A stretch of 25,637 nt of DNA, from the IMG/VR virus record IMGVR_UViG_3300025009_001472, positions 1 to 25,637 of that record. One strand, 5' to 3'. Both the position numbers and the translations under genes were made by a program. The first letter of the stretch is position 1; each line of letters opens with the position of its first letter. This document shows, one piece after another, positions 1 to 9,964 of the stretch. The DNA comes from a virus. The notes beneath the pieces are model-generated. The model saw only the letters and a program-made list of their open reading frames with translations, had not been told where the DNA came from and ran no database searches.

Positions 1-3000
1 ATGCTGGTTGGCTTCTCGTCCAGCATTGCCAGTAGGCGGCGCTCGACCTCGTCCACCATCGGCGCGGTGAACTCGAACCACACCTCGTCTATTCCCGCCT
101 GCCGCGCCTCGATGCGCCCCACCAGGCTGTCGAAATCGGCCATGAAAGGTTCTGTGTCTTTGATAGGCTGCACGGGTGGCTTGCGCGCTCCCATGTCTGT
201 CGCCTTCCCCAAAAATTTTCTGCGTTGAACACGATCCAAAACTGTTTGAAAATGGCTACGAATATCAGAAATCTGTTGTGAGGCTAATTTAAGTAGTTGG
301 GGGTCTGCCCCAGCCTTGTTGAGCTTCGCAAGAGTTTCACTAAGATTGTTGATTAGTTGATTGAGGCGTTCATTTTCACTCGGTAAGCCATGTTCTAATA
401 GTAATTCGGAGGCTCGACGAAATTCTTCTCCCTTCAAACTCTCAATGCCCTTACGAGCAATCTGAATATCAGCTTGTTTTATGGCATCAACAAAGTTATC
501 CATTTCCCCCGCCCTAGAAAGCGGCACCAGGGAAACGCCCTCCTCACCAATCTCGTCCATCACCTTCCAGAAATCCTCGGGCAACCCGCCGTCCGCCAGT
601 TCGCGGAAGGCGATCCTGCGCAGCTCCCCGAATATCGAGTAGCCCGTATCTCCCTCGCCGCGCACGAGTATGTTCAGCGCCTCTTCCACGGCGGCCTTGC
701 CGCGCAGCACAGTCCCGTCCGCCAATCGCAGGTAGGGGTTGAGTTCGCTGTACCAATACGGGTAGCTAGACGAGATGCCACTTACCTCCGACAAGCCACC
801 CCGTCCAGCCACGTCGTAATCCATGATCCTCCGCCCTGGCTTGGCGATGGTCATATCACTCATCATTTCTTCGATCTGGAATTGCAAGGCTGTTCTCAAA
901 TCGGGCGGCAGTTCGGAGACAGGCGTATCGGCAAACCCGAGTTCGGCCTGCCGGAAGATGTCGCTCTGCTGCACGGGGTCAAGCTTACGCAGGGACAATC
1001 TCTCGGCCTGCTCCACGGCTTCGGCAGCCCTGGCCTGAAACAGAGGCAAGTCCTGAACCTGTGAGAACATGCGCAGCGCCTCGGGGTCTCCGGCCACCAT
1101 GCGCCGGCCCGCGTTTTCGAGCAGGTTGATGTTGGCCCACACGCGGCGGCGTGCGAAGTTGTAGTCCCTCCACATCGCCGCCTGCTCCGCTCTCGGAACG
1201 CCCGCAAGCACGCCGCGGAAATCGGCCATGCTCTCCATGTCTGCGATGCGCATGCGCCGGATGGTGCTGCGCCACATGCTCACCTGCGAGCGCAGGCGCG
1301 GGTCACGGAAGCTGTTCACCACCACCGTGTCCATCTTCAGGTAGGCGCGCTCGGTTGTCTCGATGAGGTTCTGGTATTCCTTCGTCAAAATCTCGCGGAT
1401 CTCGTCCCCGCGGGCAAACCTCGAAAAGTCATCGGGGAATTTTTTGGCTACGATGTCCTCGAAGAAGTCGTCCCACAGTTTGTTGCGCTTGGTGATGAAA
1501 TCGCCGGTGGTCTTTTTCAGCGAGCGAAAACCGTCGGTGAAGTCCTGAGTGAGCTTTGCCCCGCGCCCCTTCAAGCCATCGGCAATGCCCTTGAACGCCG
1601 CTTCCTGGAATTGCCAGGTTCTACGCCAGGCGATGTCGCTGTCCCCCAGGATGCCCTTCCACGCGCTGTTGCGCAGGGCCGCGTTCTCGATGTCCAGGAT
1701 TTTCGGCACCTGCTCGTCGAGGCGCATGGTGTGCGCCACCTGGCGGGCGAAGATGGAATCGGCCACCTCGCCATACACCATCGCCACGCCGTGAATGCCT
1801 TCGGTCTCGATCTTGGCCGCGTACTCGGCGGCGCGGTATTCGAGTTCCCTGACGTAAGCCGCCTCCAGTCCATCCTGAAAGGTGCGCTTCATGTCGCTGA
1901 TGCCGGAGGAAATGCGTTCGGCGGTGGGGTTCAACTTGATGTCGTCCACCACACGCCGCAATCCCTCCAGCACCTCCTCGCCCAGGAACATTCGCAGGGT
2001 CTCGGTCGGCATCCCCAACTGCTCTCCCGCCTGCCGGATGATGCTCTCCACGTTCCAGTTCAGGTTCTTCGTCTGGCGGAGTTTGCCGATGTCGTTCACG
2101 GAAAGCGAGGACTGCACGGCCTCCTCGAAGGCCCGCGCCAGATTGGGGTCGCCGATGTTCAGCGCCTCCCGCAAACCCGGTTCAGCCACGTCCATCCCCG
2201 AGATCATCCCCTTCTTGATCTGCGGAAAGACTTTCATGTGTGCGGAGGTGGTGGCGCGCAGGCGTTGCCTCGACTCCGTTATTGCCGCTATAGATCGAGC
2301 CAGCTTGGGTTTCCTGGCCGCATCCCTGACGGTCTTGAGGAACTTCTGGTTATCTCCCCAGCGTGCGTCATCCAGGATTTTCATGGCAGCCTTTTCGATG
2401 TCCGATACCCCTGCTATGGCTTCCTCGCCAGAGATACCGAAGCCTTTCATCAGATTGGAGGGCCGGAAGCCAACTGCCTCATCCCAATATTTCAGTGCCT
2501 GATCGGTGGTCATCATGTTGAACAGTCCGCGGGCGATCATGGTCAGTTCGCCGTTGAAGAAGTTGTTGACCGGGTAAAGCCCGTTCAAGCCCAGCAGCAG
2601 CAGGCTCTCGACCGACTTCATGGCCTCGGTTGCTTTCCTGAATATGCCTATCTCTTTCACCCCAAACTGCGTCTCCGCCAGTTTTGCCGCCACTTCCAGC
2701 ATGTCCGAGAGCATCTTGCCGCGCAGCAGTTCTGGCGTCCAGGGAATGATGTTGTTCTTTGTCGAGCGCAGTATCTCGCCCAGCTTCACCAAGTCTTGCT
2801 GCTTGACCAGCCCCGCTCCGATGTCGTCCAGCAGCTTCACGCCCGGCTGCGTGCCCACCAGTTTCGTCAGCCTCTGGAACACGGCGTTGGACTCGCCCGC
2901 TTGCAGCATCTTGACAATGTTGCCGGGGCTGTCGTCCAGCAAGCGGGCGATGGTGTAAGCCATTTCCCGCTGCGTCTTGAGGGCGTCGTAGGCGGTGAGG

Positions 3001-4679
3001 GCCTCGGCAAATTTGGTCATCGAGGCTTTGAGAACCGCCTGCACGTGCCTGCCCACGGGGGTGATGAACATATGCCCCAGCCTGTCTCCAAATGCCCCTG
3101 CCGCGCCTTTGGCGAAATTCTGCACCCACAGGTACGGCGTCCTGGGGTCTGCAATGTTGCCCTCGGCGGTGATGATGCGCAGCGTGTCCGAGATGTTGTT
3201 CACGAAAATGCGCGCTCTCGATTCGGAGGTGAGAGTGAAAAAGCGCAGCACGCCGCCCACGAGGCGGGACCCAAGAGGAATGTTCTTTGTGGCATTGGTG
3301 AGCTTGAAGTAGTAATCCGGGGGGTTGAGCGGGTCTCCACCAAACAGCGCCGCCACCTTGCGCTCCATCAGCGAGGCGTCCTTCACCTCGTCGAAGCGGC
3401 GCATGATGTCGTCCAGCCTGCCAATCGCTTTGTCCAAGCCCTCGCCGCTCTCCACCGCTTTCTTTAGCCCCAGGGTGATGTCCGAGAGTTCGTCGATCTT
3501 GCTGAAGGTGGCTGTCTCCAGGCTATCGGCAATTCTCACCATGTCATCGGCCAGGCGCGATTTCTCGGCCACGTCCTCGGCGGCGAGGAAGAGTTTCTGG
3601 GCCCGCTTGATGTCATCCACCGCCTGCGTCACCTGCGGCGCCTTCCTGGCGGCGAGCACGTATTCGGTGAGAGCCTTGCCTTTCTCGACCGGCTTTAGTT
3701 TGGGCATAATGAAGTTTATGGGATCGGCGACGATATGGCCCAGGCTGTCGAACATTTGCCCGCGGAAGGCGAGCATGCCGAGGGATTGCTGGTATTCCGT
3801 CAATACCTCATCGGGGTCGCGCCCGCTGAATATCTGCTCACGCATGGCGATAAGCTGCGGCAGGCCGCCGATGTCAGGCAGCGGTTCACCGGCAAACACC
3901 TTCCGCCAGTGCTCTTTCTGTTCGCCCCAATACGTGTCCCACTCACCCCATATCTCCTGCTGCTCTATACGGACTTGTTCTTTTTCTTCTTCCGAGGCGA
4001 AGGGGGAGAACTGCTCGAAGCCGCCAAGCGCCTGACTGACTTTGAGCAATCCCCCAACGTCCTTCGGGGCGATGCTCTCGTAGAACATGCTGGAGGCTCG
4101 CCAGGCCGAAAGGAAAAGTGCTCGCTTTTTTGGATCTGTAGCGATGTCAAGCCAGGCCAGCGAGCTTGTGCCCTTCATTTGTGTCCCCCTCAGCGCCTCC
4201 AACTGGTCGTCGTTGGCGATGAGGTAGGCCGTCCCTATGGCTTTTTCTGTAACTTCTGCCCCGTAATCCAACCCCTTGAATAGCCAATCACCAACCTTCG
4301 TGTCCAGAATGGACTCGATGAATGTTGCGCCCGCCGCTCCTCCCACGACAGCCCCAACCGGGCCTCCCACGGCAAAGCCAAGTACCCCTCCGCCCACCGC
4401 GCCGGTCCCACGCAAAATCCAGGGAGCAATACCCGGAAATATCTCAGAGAACGATTGTTCGAGCGGGGTTAGCTTGTCGTAGCCAGGAGGAGGTCGTTTG
4501 GGCTGAGAGACGGTCCCGGCAACCGCAGATGAAAGTTTAGCCTTGGAGGCCGCGGAAAGCGTGGGGGTTTCGGACGTTCTGCCAGCTGCGCCCGACAAAG
4601 ACAGCCGCTGTCCGTAAAGCGTGTCATCGTAAAGGCCCTTTATCTTTCTTTGCTGCTGTTGCTGATAGGAGCTTACCAT
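1..4679 (-). CDS. Giant virion-associated protein, C-terminus beyond window (partial)
   Basis: The minus frame is open from an ATG at 4679 to base 1: at least 1559 codons with no stop. The ATG directly follows the TAG of the upstream LysM-like gene. The N-terminus (about residues 1-75) is Gln/Ser/Thr/Pro-rich. Residues about 90-120 form a Gly/Ala/Val segment with GxxxG spacing (GVLGFAVGGPVGAVVGGAAG), a glycine-zipper-like membrane segment. The rest is mostly long amphipathic helix. Near residue 700 a stretch LLLLGLNPVYPVNNFFNGEL resembles the NPxxxxRN-type motif I associate with large polyvalent phage proteins. A gene of this size in the packaging/portal operon suggests an internal or ejected virion protein; that role is inference, and I see no clear catalytic domain. 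Bases about 225-500 are markedly AT-rich but remain in frame. Confidence 0.8.
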   Translation of the reverse strand, partial: MVSSYQQQQQRKIKGLYDDTLYGQRLSLSGAAGRTSETPTLSAASKAKLSSAVAGTVSQPKRPPPGYDKLTPLEQSFSEIFPGIAPWILRGTGAVGGGVLGFAVGGPVGAVVGGAAGATFIESILDTKVGDWLFKGLDYGAEVTEKAIGTAYLIANDDQLEALRGTQMKGTSSLAWLDIATDPKKRALFLSAWRASSMFYESIAPKDVGGLLKVSQALGGFEQFSPFASEEEKEQVRIEQQEIWGEWDTYWGEQKEHWRKVFAGEPLPDIGGLPQLIAMREQIFSGRDPDEVLTEYQQSLGMLAFRGQMFDSLGHIVADPINFIMPKLKPVEKGKALTEYVLAARKAPQVTQAVDDIKRAQKLFLAAEDVAEKSRLADDMVRIADSLETATFSKIDELSDITLGLKKAVESGEGLDKAIGRLDDIMRRFDEVKDASLMERKVAALFGGDPLNPPDYYFKLTNATKNIPLGSRLVGGVLRFFTLTSESRARIFVNNISDTLRIITAEGNIADPRTPYLWVQNFAKGAAGAFGDRLGHMFITPVGRHVQAVLKASMTKFAEALTAYDALKTQREMAYTIARLLDDSPGNIVKMLQAGESNAVFQRLTKLVGTQPGVKLLDDIGAGLVKQQDLVKLGEILRSTKNNIIPWTPELLRGKMLSDMLEVAAKLAETQFGVKEIGIFRKATEAMKSVESLLLLGLNGLYPVNNFFNGELTMIARGLFNMMTTDQALKYWDEAVGFRPSNLMKGFGISGEEAIAGVSDIEKAAMKILDDARWGDNQKFLKTVRDAARKPKLARSIAAITESRQRLRATTSAHMKVFPQIKKGMISGMDVAEPGLREALNIGDPNLARAFEEAVQSSLSVNDIGKLRQTKNLNWNVESIIRQAGEQLGMPTETLRMFLGEEVLEGLRRVVDDIKLNPTAERISSGISDMKRTFQDGLEAAYVRELEYRAAEYAAKIETEGIHGVAMVYGEVADSIFARQVAHTMRLDEQVPKILDIENAALRNSAWKGILGDSDIAWRRTWQFQEAAFKGIADGLKGRGAKLTQDFTDGFRSLKKTTGDFITKRNKLWDDFFEDIVAKKFPDDFSRFARGDEIREILTKEYQNLIETTERAYLKMDTVVVNSFRDPRLRSQVSMWRSTIRRMRIADMESMADFRGVLAGVPRAEQAAMWRDYNFARRRVWANINLLENAGRRMVAGDPEALRMFSQVQDLPLFQARAAEAVEQAERLSLRKLDPVQQSDIFRQAELGFADTPVSELPPDLRTALQFQIEEMMSDMTIAKPGRRIMDYDVAGRGGLSEVSGISSSYPYWYSELNPYLRLADGTVLRGKAAVEEALNILVRGEGDTGYSIFGELRRIAFRELADGGLPEDFWKVMDEIGEEGVSLVPLSRAGEMDNFVDAIKQADIQIARKGIESLKGEEFRRASELLLEHGLPSENERLNQLINNLSETLAKLNKAGADPQLLKLASQQISDIRSHFQTVLDRVQRRKFLGKATDMGARKPPVQPIKDTEPFMADFDSLVGRIEARQAGIDEVWFEFTAPMVDEVERRLLAMLDEKPTS

Positions 4680-6050
4680 CTACCTGCCCCCGAAGAGCGC
4701 GGAGGCCTCCCACATGATCGCGTTCCCATAGTTGGAGTATCCGGAGCCATGCCCACCTCCACCATAGCCACCTCCACCACCGCCTCCACCATAGCCTCCA
4801 CCATAGCCTCCACCGCCTCCGCCGTAGTAGTTGAAGCCAGACCCGCCGCCGTAGGAGATGCCCGCGGAATAGAGGCTGAGGTCATTGTCCGGCGCGGTTG
4901 GATCAAGACGCCACCAGATATTTTTGGCCACTTGAATATAACCGAGCAGTTTCATCGCCTCCTCTACCGTTGCGTACCCGTAGAAATCCCTAAGAACCTT
5001 TGTCACCGCCTCCCCGATGGTGACAGGCATCTGGTTGCGATCACCAATTTGCAAAGCATACTCAATAGCCTGGACAACACGGCGGGCGTCCTCTGTGATT
5101 TGTCTGGTCAGGTCTCCCTCGACCTGCTTTTGATTAGCAAAGGCGTCGTAGCTCTCCGTGACCTGTCCCACGGATTCGGCGGCGGTCTTGGGCGGCGTCT
5201 GAGAAGTGGGCGCTGTTCCCACAGCCGAAACGCCACTAGCAGAGTTGGCGGCAATCTTGGCTCGATAAGCAGCGTAGCCTGGCTCGAAGCCCTGGCCCAC
5301 GAATGTCTTGTAGGTCTCGATGTAGACCTGGTTGTAAGCCTGGTTTGTCTCTCCCGCTGGCCGCGCGCCCACACCGCTGCGTCCCGAGGGCGAGGTCTGG
5401 TAAGCCGCTCCGAGTTTAGGCGGCGGCTGGTATTTGGGTAAATCCTCTGATTTTAGGCCCGTGCTTGTAGTTGTGGCCCCGCCCGACATGGTTTCCCACG
5501 GAGGCCTTGCGCCAACCCCATGTCTGCCCGAAGGTGCGGTTTGGTATGCCACTCCAATGCCTAATTGGGCCTGGAGGTTGGCATTCTCCAAACCCGAACC
5601 CATCACCCCGGAACTTGGGGCTGCCGCTGCCGCTGCCGCTGCCTCCTCTGCTTCCTTGGCCGCTTGCAACTCCGCGTAGGTGGCCGCGCCAGGCACGGGC
5701 TGCGCTCCCGCCGTCCGTGGGCTTACGTAGCCGCTGAAGCTCGAGGGCAGGTAAAGCTGGTCTCCCGGCTGCAAGTTAAAGAACATATTTCCGGCGCTGT
5801 CGTAACTGATGAACTGGGCATTGCGGGGGTCATTCAGGATCGCGCCATAGGCGCGTGGGTCCCCATAATAATAGTTTGCAATGTCAGATGGCGTGCTGAG
5901 GCCGCCCCCCACCGTGACGGTTTTTGGCACGTCGTAGTAGCCAAGCTGCTTACTTACGAAGTCAACCGATTTCCCCTGCGCGAAAAGTTTCTGCGCCTCG
6001 GGTTGCAGCGACTTCGGGAGCGACCTAAGGTAATCTACCTTCTGTCCCAT
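4680..6050 (-). CDS. LysM-like, glycine-rich virion protein
   Basis: 456 aa. Residues about 44-103 look like a degenerate LysM domain: DIANYYYGDPRAYGAILNDP followed by LQPGDQLYLP, the ending seen in LysM modules of baseplate and tail proteins. An Ala-rich run (about 137-144) follows. A motif is then duplicated: YQTAPSGRHGVGARP near 169-183 and YQTSPSGRSGVGARP near 217-231. A helical region spans about 300-385 and the tail is Gly/Tyr-rich (about 399-435, repeated YGGG). The gene lies between the 74-aa ORF (26-nt overlap) and the giant ORF (ATG directly after this stop), so it is co-translated with them. A structural role is likely from context; whether it binds peptidoglycan or another virion protein is unknown. 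The Gly-rich tail could be an assembly or adhesion segment. Confidence 0.75.
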   Translation of the reverse strand: MGQKVDYLRSLPKSLQPEAQKLFAQGKSVDFVSKQLGYYDVPKTVTVGGGLSTPSDIANYYYGDPRAYGAILNDPRNAQFISYDSAGNMFFNLQPGDQLYLPSSFSGYVSPRTAGAQPVPGAATYAELQAAKEAEEAAAAAAAAPSSGVMGSGLENANLQAQLGIGVAYQTAPSGRHGVGARPPWETMSGGATTTSTGLKSEDLPKYQPPPKLGAAYQTSPSGRSGVGARPAGETNQAYNQVYIETYKTFVGQGFEPGYAAYRAKIAANSASGVSAVGTAPTSQTPPKTAAESVGQVTESYDAFANQKQVEGDLTRQITEDARRVVQAIEYALQIGDRNQMPVTIGEAVTKVLRDFYGYATVEEAMKLLGYIQVAKNIWWRLDPTAPDNDLSLYSAGISYGGGSGFNYYGGGGGGYGGGYGGGGGGGGYGGGGHGSGYSNYGNAIMWEASALFGGR

Positions 6051-6249
6051 CGACCTGTTCCTGTACCTTTGCCTGTAGTTGTGCGAGAAGCGACTTCAAA
6101 GCCGCGGTGATCTCCGGCGCGAAAGGGTCGAGGCCGTGCGGGGCGGGTGTTCCTCGGCCCTCGAAATGGCGTGCGAGGAACTCGGCGTGCGCCTTGCGCG
6201 CCTCCAGGCGTGCGGAAATAAGAAAGACCTCATCCTCTCTCACGCTCAT
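6025..6249 (-). CDS. Small helical protein downstream of portal
   Basis: 74 aa, starting in an ATGA overlap with the portal stop (6246-6249) and overlapping the LysM-like gene start by 26 nt. It is predominantly helical and charged, with a Pro/Gly turn in the middle (about residues 32-45) and an amphipathic C-terminal helix (LKSLLAQLQAKVQEQV). I recognise no family. A small helical protein immediately after portal could be a head accessory or scaffold-like factor, but nothing in the sequence proves it. Confidence 0.65.
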   Translation of the reverse strand: MSVREDEVFLISARLEARKAHAEFLARHFEGRGTPAPHGLDPFAPEITAALKSLLAQLQAKVQEQVDGTEGRLP

Positions 6250-8183
6250 AGGATTTCATTGCCGGCGCGGTCGGTTCCGGTACGGCCCTCGAAGGTGTCC
6301 AAGCCATCCGAACCCTCGCTGGTTATCCCGCCTTCGGCGCGGTTGAACAGCGGCCCCTCCCTGCCCTCCATCATCGCGCCTCTCATATCCTGCAATTCGT
6401 TCTCTGGGTTGGCGGGCGTTCCCTGTTCCACAGGCCCTCGCCCATTTTGCTGTCCCGCGAGCTCGGGTTGCTGCGTCGCCTGCGCCGCCACCTGCTCCAT
6501 CATCTGGAATATCTGCATCGCCACCGGGTCCCCCGCCGCCAATCTCTGCGCCATGATCGGGAAGCCCCCGGCCTTCATCTGGTTGATAAGCTGCTGGTTG
6601 GCGGCGAACGAAGCCACCTCAGCCTCCATCGCCGCGTTCTCGAAGCTGTCGCTTCTGACCTTATTGACAACACTATCCGGGTTCGTCTCGCCGCTCAGTT
6701 CGATGGCCCCGCGCCGGTCCACCAGGCCCTCGCGGTAAGCCATGAGCGCCTGGTTCATCTTGCTGGTCTTATCCAGCGCGTCTTCCTCGGCCAGCTTCAC
6801 GTCGATGTAGAGGGTCTGCACCGGAATGTCTTGGGCCAGGATAACTTCTTCCATGCCGGGCATCCAAAGAGGCGTGCCGGTGAATGCGTGCCATTCCAGC
6901 ATCACGCGGCAGATGTCAGCGATGGCGTTCTCCGCCAGCCTCACCATCGGCCCGATCCGTTTCACGGCCGATGCCGCCGCCAGATTGATGCTTGCGTAGG
7001 CCACGCCGGATTGTGGCTCGTAGCCTCGCAGCACATTGGACATCGAGCTGGCTTCCATGCGCGCCCTCAGTTTCGAGATCAAGTATTCGATGTTCTGGTC
7101 AATCGGGGGTACGGGCAGTTCGTTAAGCACAGTACCAGGAGGCATACGTAGAATGTCTTCGTGGGTGAAATACTTGATGAAGACTTTCTCGCCGCCGACG
7201 CCCTCGTACCAATACCTCTGCGCTCCCATGCGCTTCGTCGCGTCCCAGAAGTTGAGCGAATCGAGCAGGTTCACGTCCTCCCACATGCCCGTCTCCACAA
7301 TGGGGTAAAGCATGGGCAGCCGCTGCACTTTGCCGGAGCGCATCGGCGGGCCTCCCCCAATCCTGGATGCATAGGGCAAGAACGGCTCCTTTCTTTTCTG
7401 GTTCATCAGCACCAGGCCGGAGTTGACGTTGGCTGCCGAGAACGTAGACGATGGCGTGGCGAGCATCACGTGCGCCTCACGGTCAATGTAATCATAAAGC
7501 GTGGCATAGCGCATGCCCGCGTTCAGCTTATTGTTAGCTGGCCTCTTCTGCCAACCCACGCTGTCGGTCAATGGCTTCATCAGCGTTTCCCCGTAGCGCG
7601 CAACCAAGTTGTCGATCTTGTCCACTCTCACGGTTACGAGGCGTTCGGCCATATTATCCGAATATCTCGCGTGCACATTAGCCGGATGCAGCACGGGCAG
7701 CGAGAAGTTCCCGTAGCGCAGGGTCTCCTGCATGGAGCGGACGTCACGCCCAAAACTCTTCCACGCCTCTATCTGCCAGGGCAGAAAGTTCACCTGGGTG
7801 ATGATCTCGTCGTACAGGAATACGGATTGCACCAGCGACCGTAAGCCGTTGTTGTTTTGCCGCATCCAGGCCAGTTCGAGCGTAGCCCTCAGCCAGGTCT
7901 CGATGTCGTTGATCCGCTCCGGCGTCAGCTTGGCGCTCGAAAGCGGCGAGATAGTTATCATCGGCATGGACTTGGAGTAGATGGCAGCGGCCTGGTTGAC
8001 GACGTCGTGGCCACTGGAGTCAATCATTTCTCTCACTCCCAGTTTGCGGAAGTCCTCGTCGATCTTCCAATCCATGTAGAAGATTTCGTCCACCTTCTGA
8101 ACGAGTTTGTCCCTGTCCTTGTCATCGTCGATCATTTCTCGGATGAGGCCGAGATAGTAGTCTTTGGTCTCAGGCATGGTCAT
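6246..8183 (-). CDS. Portal protein
   Basis: 645 aa, in the normal size range for phage portals. It sits immediately downstream of TerL with an ATGA overlap (8180-8183), the standard terL-portal order. The N-terminus is acidic and helical. The middle alternates beta and helix with many aromatics (for example YIDREAHVMLATPSSTF). A long helical stem-like region near residues 375-420 contains SGVAYASINLAAASAVKRIG. The C-terminus (about 555-645) is Gln/Gly/Glu-rich and probably disordered. The overall pattern matches portals of siphovirus/podovirus type, which form the dodecameric ring at the capsid vertex and dock the terminase. The assignment rests on position, length and pattern, not on a single diagnostic motif. 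Confidence 0.85.
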   Translation of the reverse strand: MTMPETKDYYLGLIREMIDDDKDRDKLVQKVDEIFYMDWKIDEDFRKLGVREMIDSSGHDVVNQAAAIYSKSMPMITISPLSSAKLTPERINDIETWLRATLELAWMRQNNNGLRSLVQSVFLYDEIITQVNFLPWQIEAWKSFGRDVRSMQETLRYGNFSLPVLHPANVHARYSDNMAERLVTVRVDKIDNLVARYGETLMKPLTDSVGWQKRPANNKLNAGMRYATLYDYIDREAHVMLATPSSTFSAANVNSGLVLMNQKRKEPFLPYASRIGGGPPMRSGKVQRLPMLYPIVETGMWEDVNLLDSLNFWDATKRMGAQRYWYEGVGGEKVFIKYFTHEDILRMPPGTVLNELPVPPIDQNIEYLISKLRARMEASSMSNVLRGYEPQSGVAYASINLAAASAVKRIGPMVRLAENAIADICRVMLEWHAFTGTPLWMPGMEEVILAQDIPVQTLYIDVKLAEEDALDKTSKMNQALMAYREGLVDRRGAIELSGETNPDSVVNKVRSDSFENAAMEAEVASFAANQQLINQMKAGGFPIMAQRLAAGDPVAMQIFQMMEQVAAQATQQPELAGQQNGRGPVEQGTPANPENELQDMRGAMMEGREGPLFNRAEGGITSEGSDGLDTFEGRTGTDRAGNEIL

Positions 8184-9964
8184 TTCCTCGCATAAGCTTG
8201 AAGCATAGCATCAGGTTTCACTTTCTGCTCCCCGCCGCCCGCCTCCAAATTCAAGGTCTCGGCCACGGTGTTGATCGAATACTCGTCCACGGGCAGGTAG
8301 GGCATTGCCATCCACAACGCGCCAAAGGCCGTGTCGAGGGCGTCGTCATGTCCAAGCGCGGCCAGCGCGTCCCCTTGCCAGCCCACCCATTCGCTTTTGA
8401 GGGCGTTCAGATATTCGTTCTCCTCGTCTGTGATCCTGACCATGCCACTCTTGAAGCGTGGAGCCAAAATCTTCTCGAAGCGGTAGCCCTTCGATTTCGC
8501 CCACGGCCCTCCCCGGCACGCCCTCGGCACGATGCCGGCTGAAAGCAGGTATTGGTTCTGGGCCAGCGTGTTTTGATATTCCTTCCCCGAGAAAAGCGCC
8601 TCCACCCCCACCACCATCATCTTCGGGTATTCCAGTATCTTCGCCACCGCCAGTTCCTGGGCGTCGTCCTGGTCCAGCCTGGCGTAGATGCCGTCCACGA
8701 GCAAGAGAAATCGTGACCTCGGCGGCAGCAATCCGATAGCGAGTGAAAAGTAATCCGACTGTTGCTTATCAGGCCGCGAGGTCGAGGTGTAGTCAATAAA
8801 GCCAAAGGCGAGCCAGTCCTTCGGTTTGGTCTCGGCCGCGGGGAAGTAGGGTTCGAGCCACACCTTTTTTAGCACCTGCCCCTTCGCCTTTTCTAGGTTG
8901 AGTTCGTACATCTGTGCGAAGGCCACGTCATCGTTCATCGTTTCCCTCTGCCTCTCGATGGCGCCCTCGTTCCACTTCTGCGGCCACGCCGGTGTCCCAT
9001 CCTCTTTCCTCACCGGCGTGCTCATGCTCTTGAATCTCTTGTTGATCTTGGCCCAGGCCACGACGTCAGCAAAGTTGAAGGGCGTTCCGTTTATCAAGAA
9101 CCAGGTCTCCGGTTCAATCACAGGCACGAGGATCCTCGTTACCACACTTTTCACCCTCAGCAGTTCCCGCTGCGACTCCGAGTTCTTTTCGGTGTGGATG
9201 TCGTCGATCATCAGCACGCCTGTCGGGTGCGGCCCCGGCAGGTACTGGCTGTTGTAGCTCGCCACCTTCACCGTGGGCGCGCGCCCTCCCTCCACCATCG
9301 TCTTTTGCGTCCACTCCGGGTAAGGCACTCGATTGTCCCAGACGCTGTATCCTGCCTCCACGCTCCAATGCCCCTGTTCGTCCGGCACCACGTGAGGGAA
9401 GATGCGCTGCCACGCCTTGTTGTATTTGATCACGTTGGCGATCAGTTCCCCGATCTCTTTCACCTTGTCGTCGCTGGACGAGATTATAAGGTTGATTTTG
9501 GCCGGTTCATGGCCCACGCGAAAGCTGACGAACAATGAATTGAACGTGGACTTGATGCTGCCTCGAAAGGCTTCGATGAGCGAGTACATCCCCTCCTCGT
9601 GTGCCTCGTAATAAAGGTTCGCCCAATCCCAGCAGTGCTCCGGCCACTCCTCGCCCCACACCAACTCGTAGTACCCCGAATACCCCATCGGGTTATCGTT
9701 CAACTGAACGAAGGCGGGCAGCAGTTCCTCCTGCCACGCCTGTATGACCTCTTCCTCCTTCACTTCCCCCAACTCTCCATTCAATACGCGCAACGCGGCC
9801 CTCCAGACCTTTGCCTGCGCCTTCTCCTCCCTCGCCTCTAAGAAGCTAAGTATTGCCCCGGCCCGTTTCTTGATCCGCTCTACTTCGTCCCCGACGTTCT
9901 TCTCCGCAATACCAGCAGGGATTGGTGGTGCAGTCAAGACAGATGGGGACGCCGCATTGCTCAC
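8180..9964 (-). CDS. terL: Terminase large subunit (packaging ATPase/nuclease)
   Basis: 594 aa. The ATPase domain has a Walker A-like loop AFRGSIKST (132-140), a Walker B strand ending in two acids, VLMIDD (250-255), and a coupling motif INGTP (291-295). The RNase H-fold nuclease domain shows FGFIDYTS (D391), VVGVEAL (E455) and GHDDALDTAFG (D540/D541/D544), the expected acidic metal ligands. The enzyme powers DNA translocation into the prohead and cuts concatemers. The start is a GTG with GAGGAG about 13 nt upstream, so the first 40 residues overlap the zinc-protein gene by 119 nt. A TTG at residue 10 is an alternative start and would still overlap. Both active sites look intact. Confidence 0.95.
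   Translation of the reverse strand: MSNAASPSVLTAPPIPAGIAEKNVGDEVERIKKRAGAILSFLEAREEKAQAKVWRAALRVLNGELGEVKEEEVIQAWQEELLPAFVQLNDNPMGYSGYYELVWGEEWPEHCWDWANLYYEAHEEGMYSLIEAFRGSIKSTFNSLFVSFRVGHEPAKINLIISSSDDKVKEIGELIANVIKYNKAWQRIFPHVVPDEQGHWSVEAGYSVWDNRVPYPEWTQKTMVEGGRAPTVKVASYNSQYLPGPHPTGVLMIDDIHTEKNSESQRELLRVKSVVTRILVPVIEPETWFLINGTPFNFADVVAWAKINKRFKSMSTPVRKEDGTPAWPQKWNEGAIERQRETMNDDVAFAQMYELNLEKAKGQVLKKVWLEPYFPAAETKPKDWLAFGFIDYTSTSRPDKQQSDYFSLAIGLLPPRSRFLLLVDGIYARLDQDDAQELAVAKILEYPKMMVVGVEALFSGKEYQNTLAQNQYLLSAGIVPRACRGGPWAKSKGYRFEKILAPRFKSGMVRITDEENEYLNALKSEWVGWQGDALAALGHDDALDTAFGALWMAMPYLPVDEYSINTVAETLNLEAGGGEQKVKPDAMLQAYARK

Noticed and set aside
1611-3467. 618-aa open frame on the plus strand
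   Set aside because: It is antisense to the giant minus-strand ORF, has His/Leu/Gln/Arg-rich composition typical of a shadow frame, and the minus frame fits the operon and start/stop spacing.
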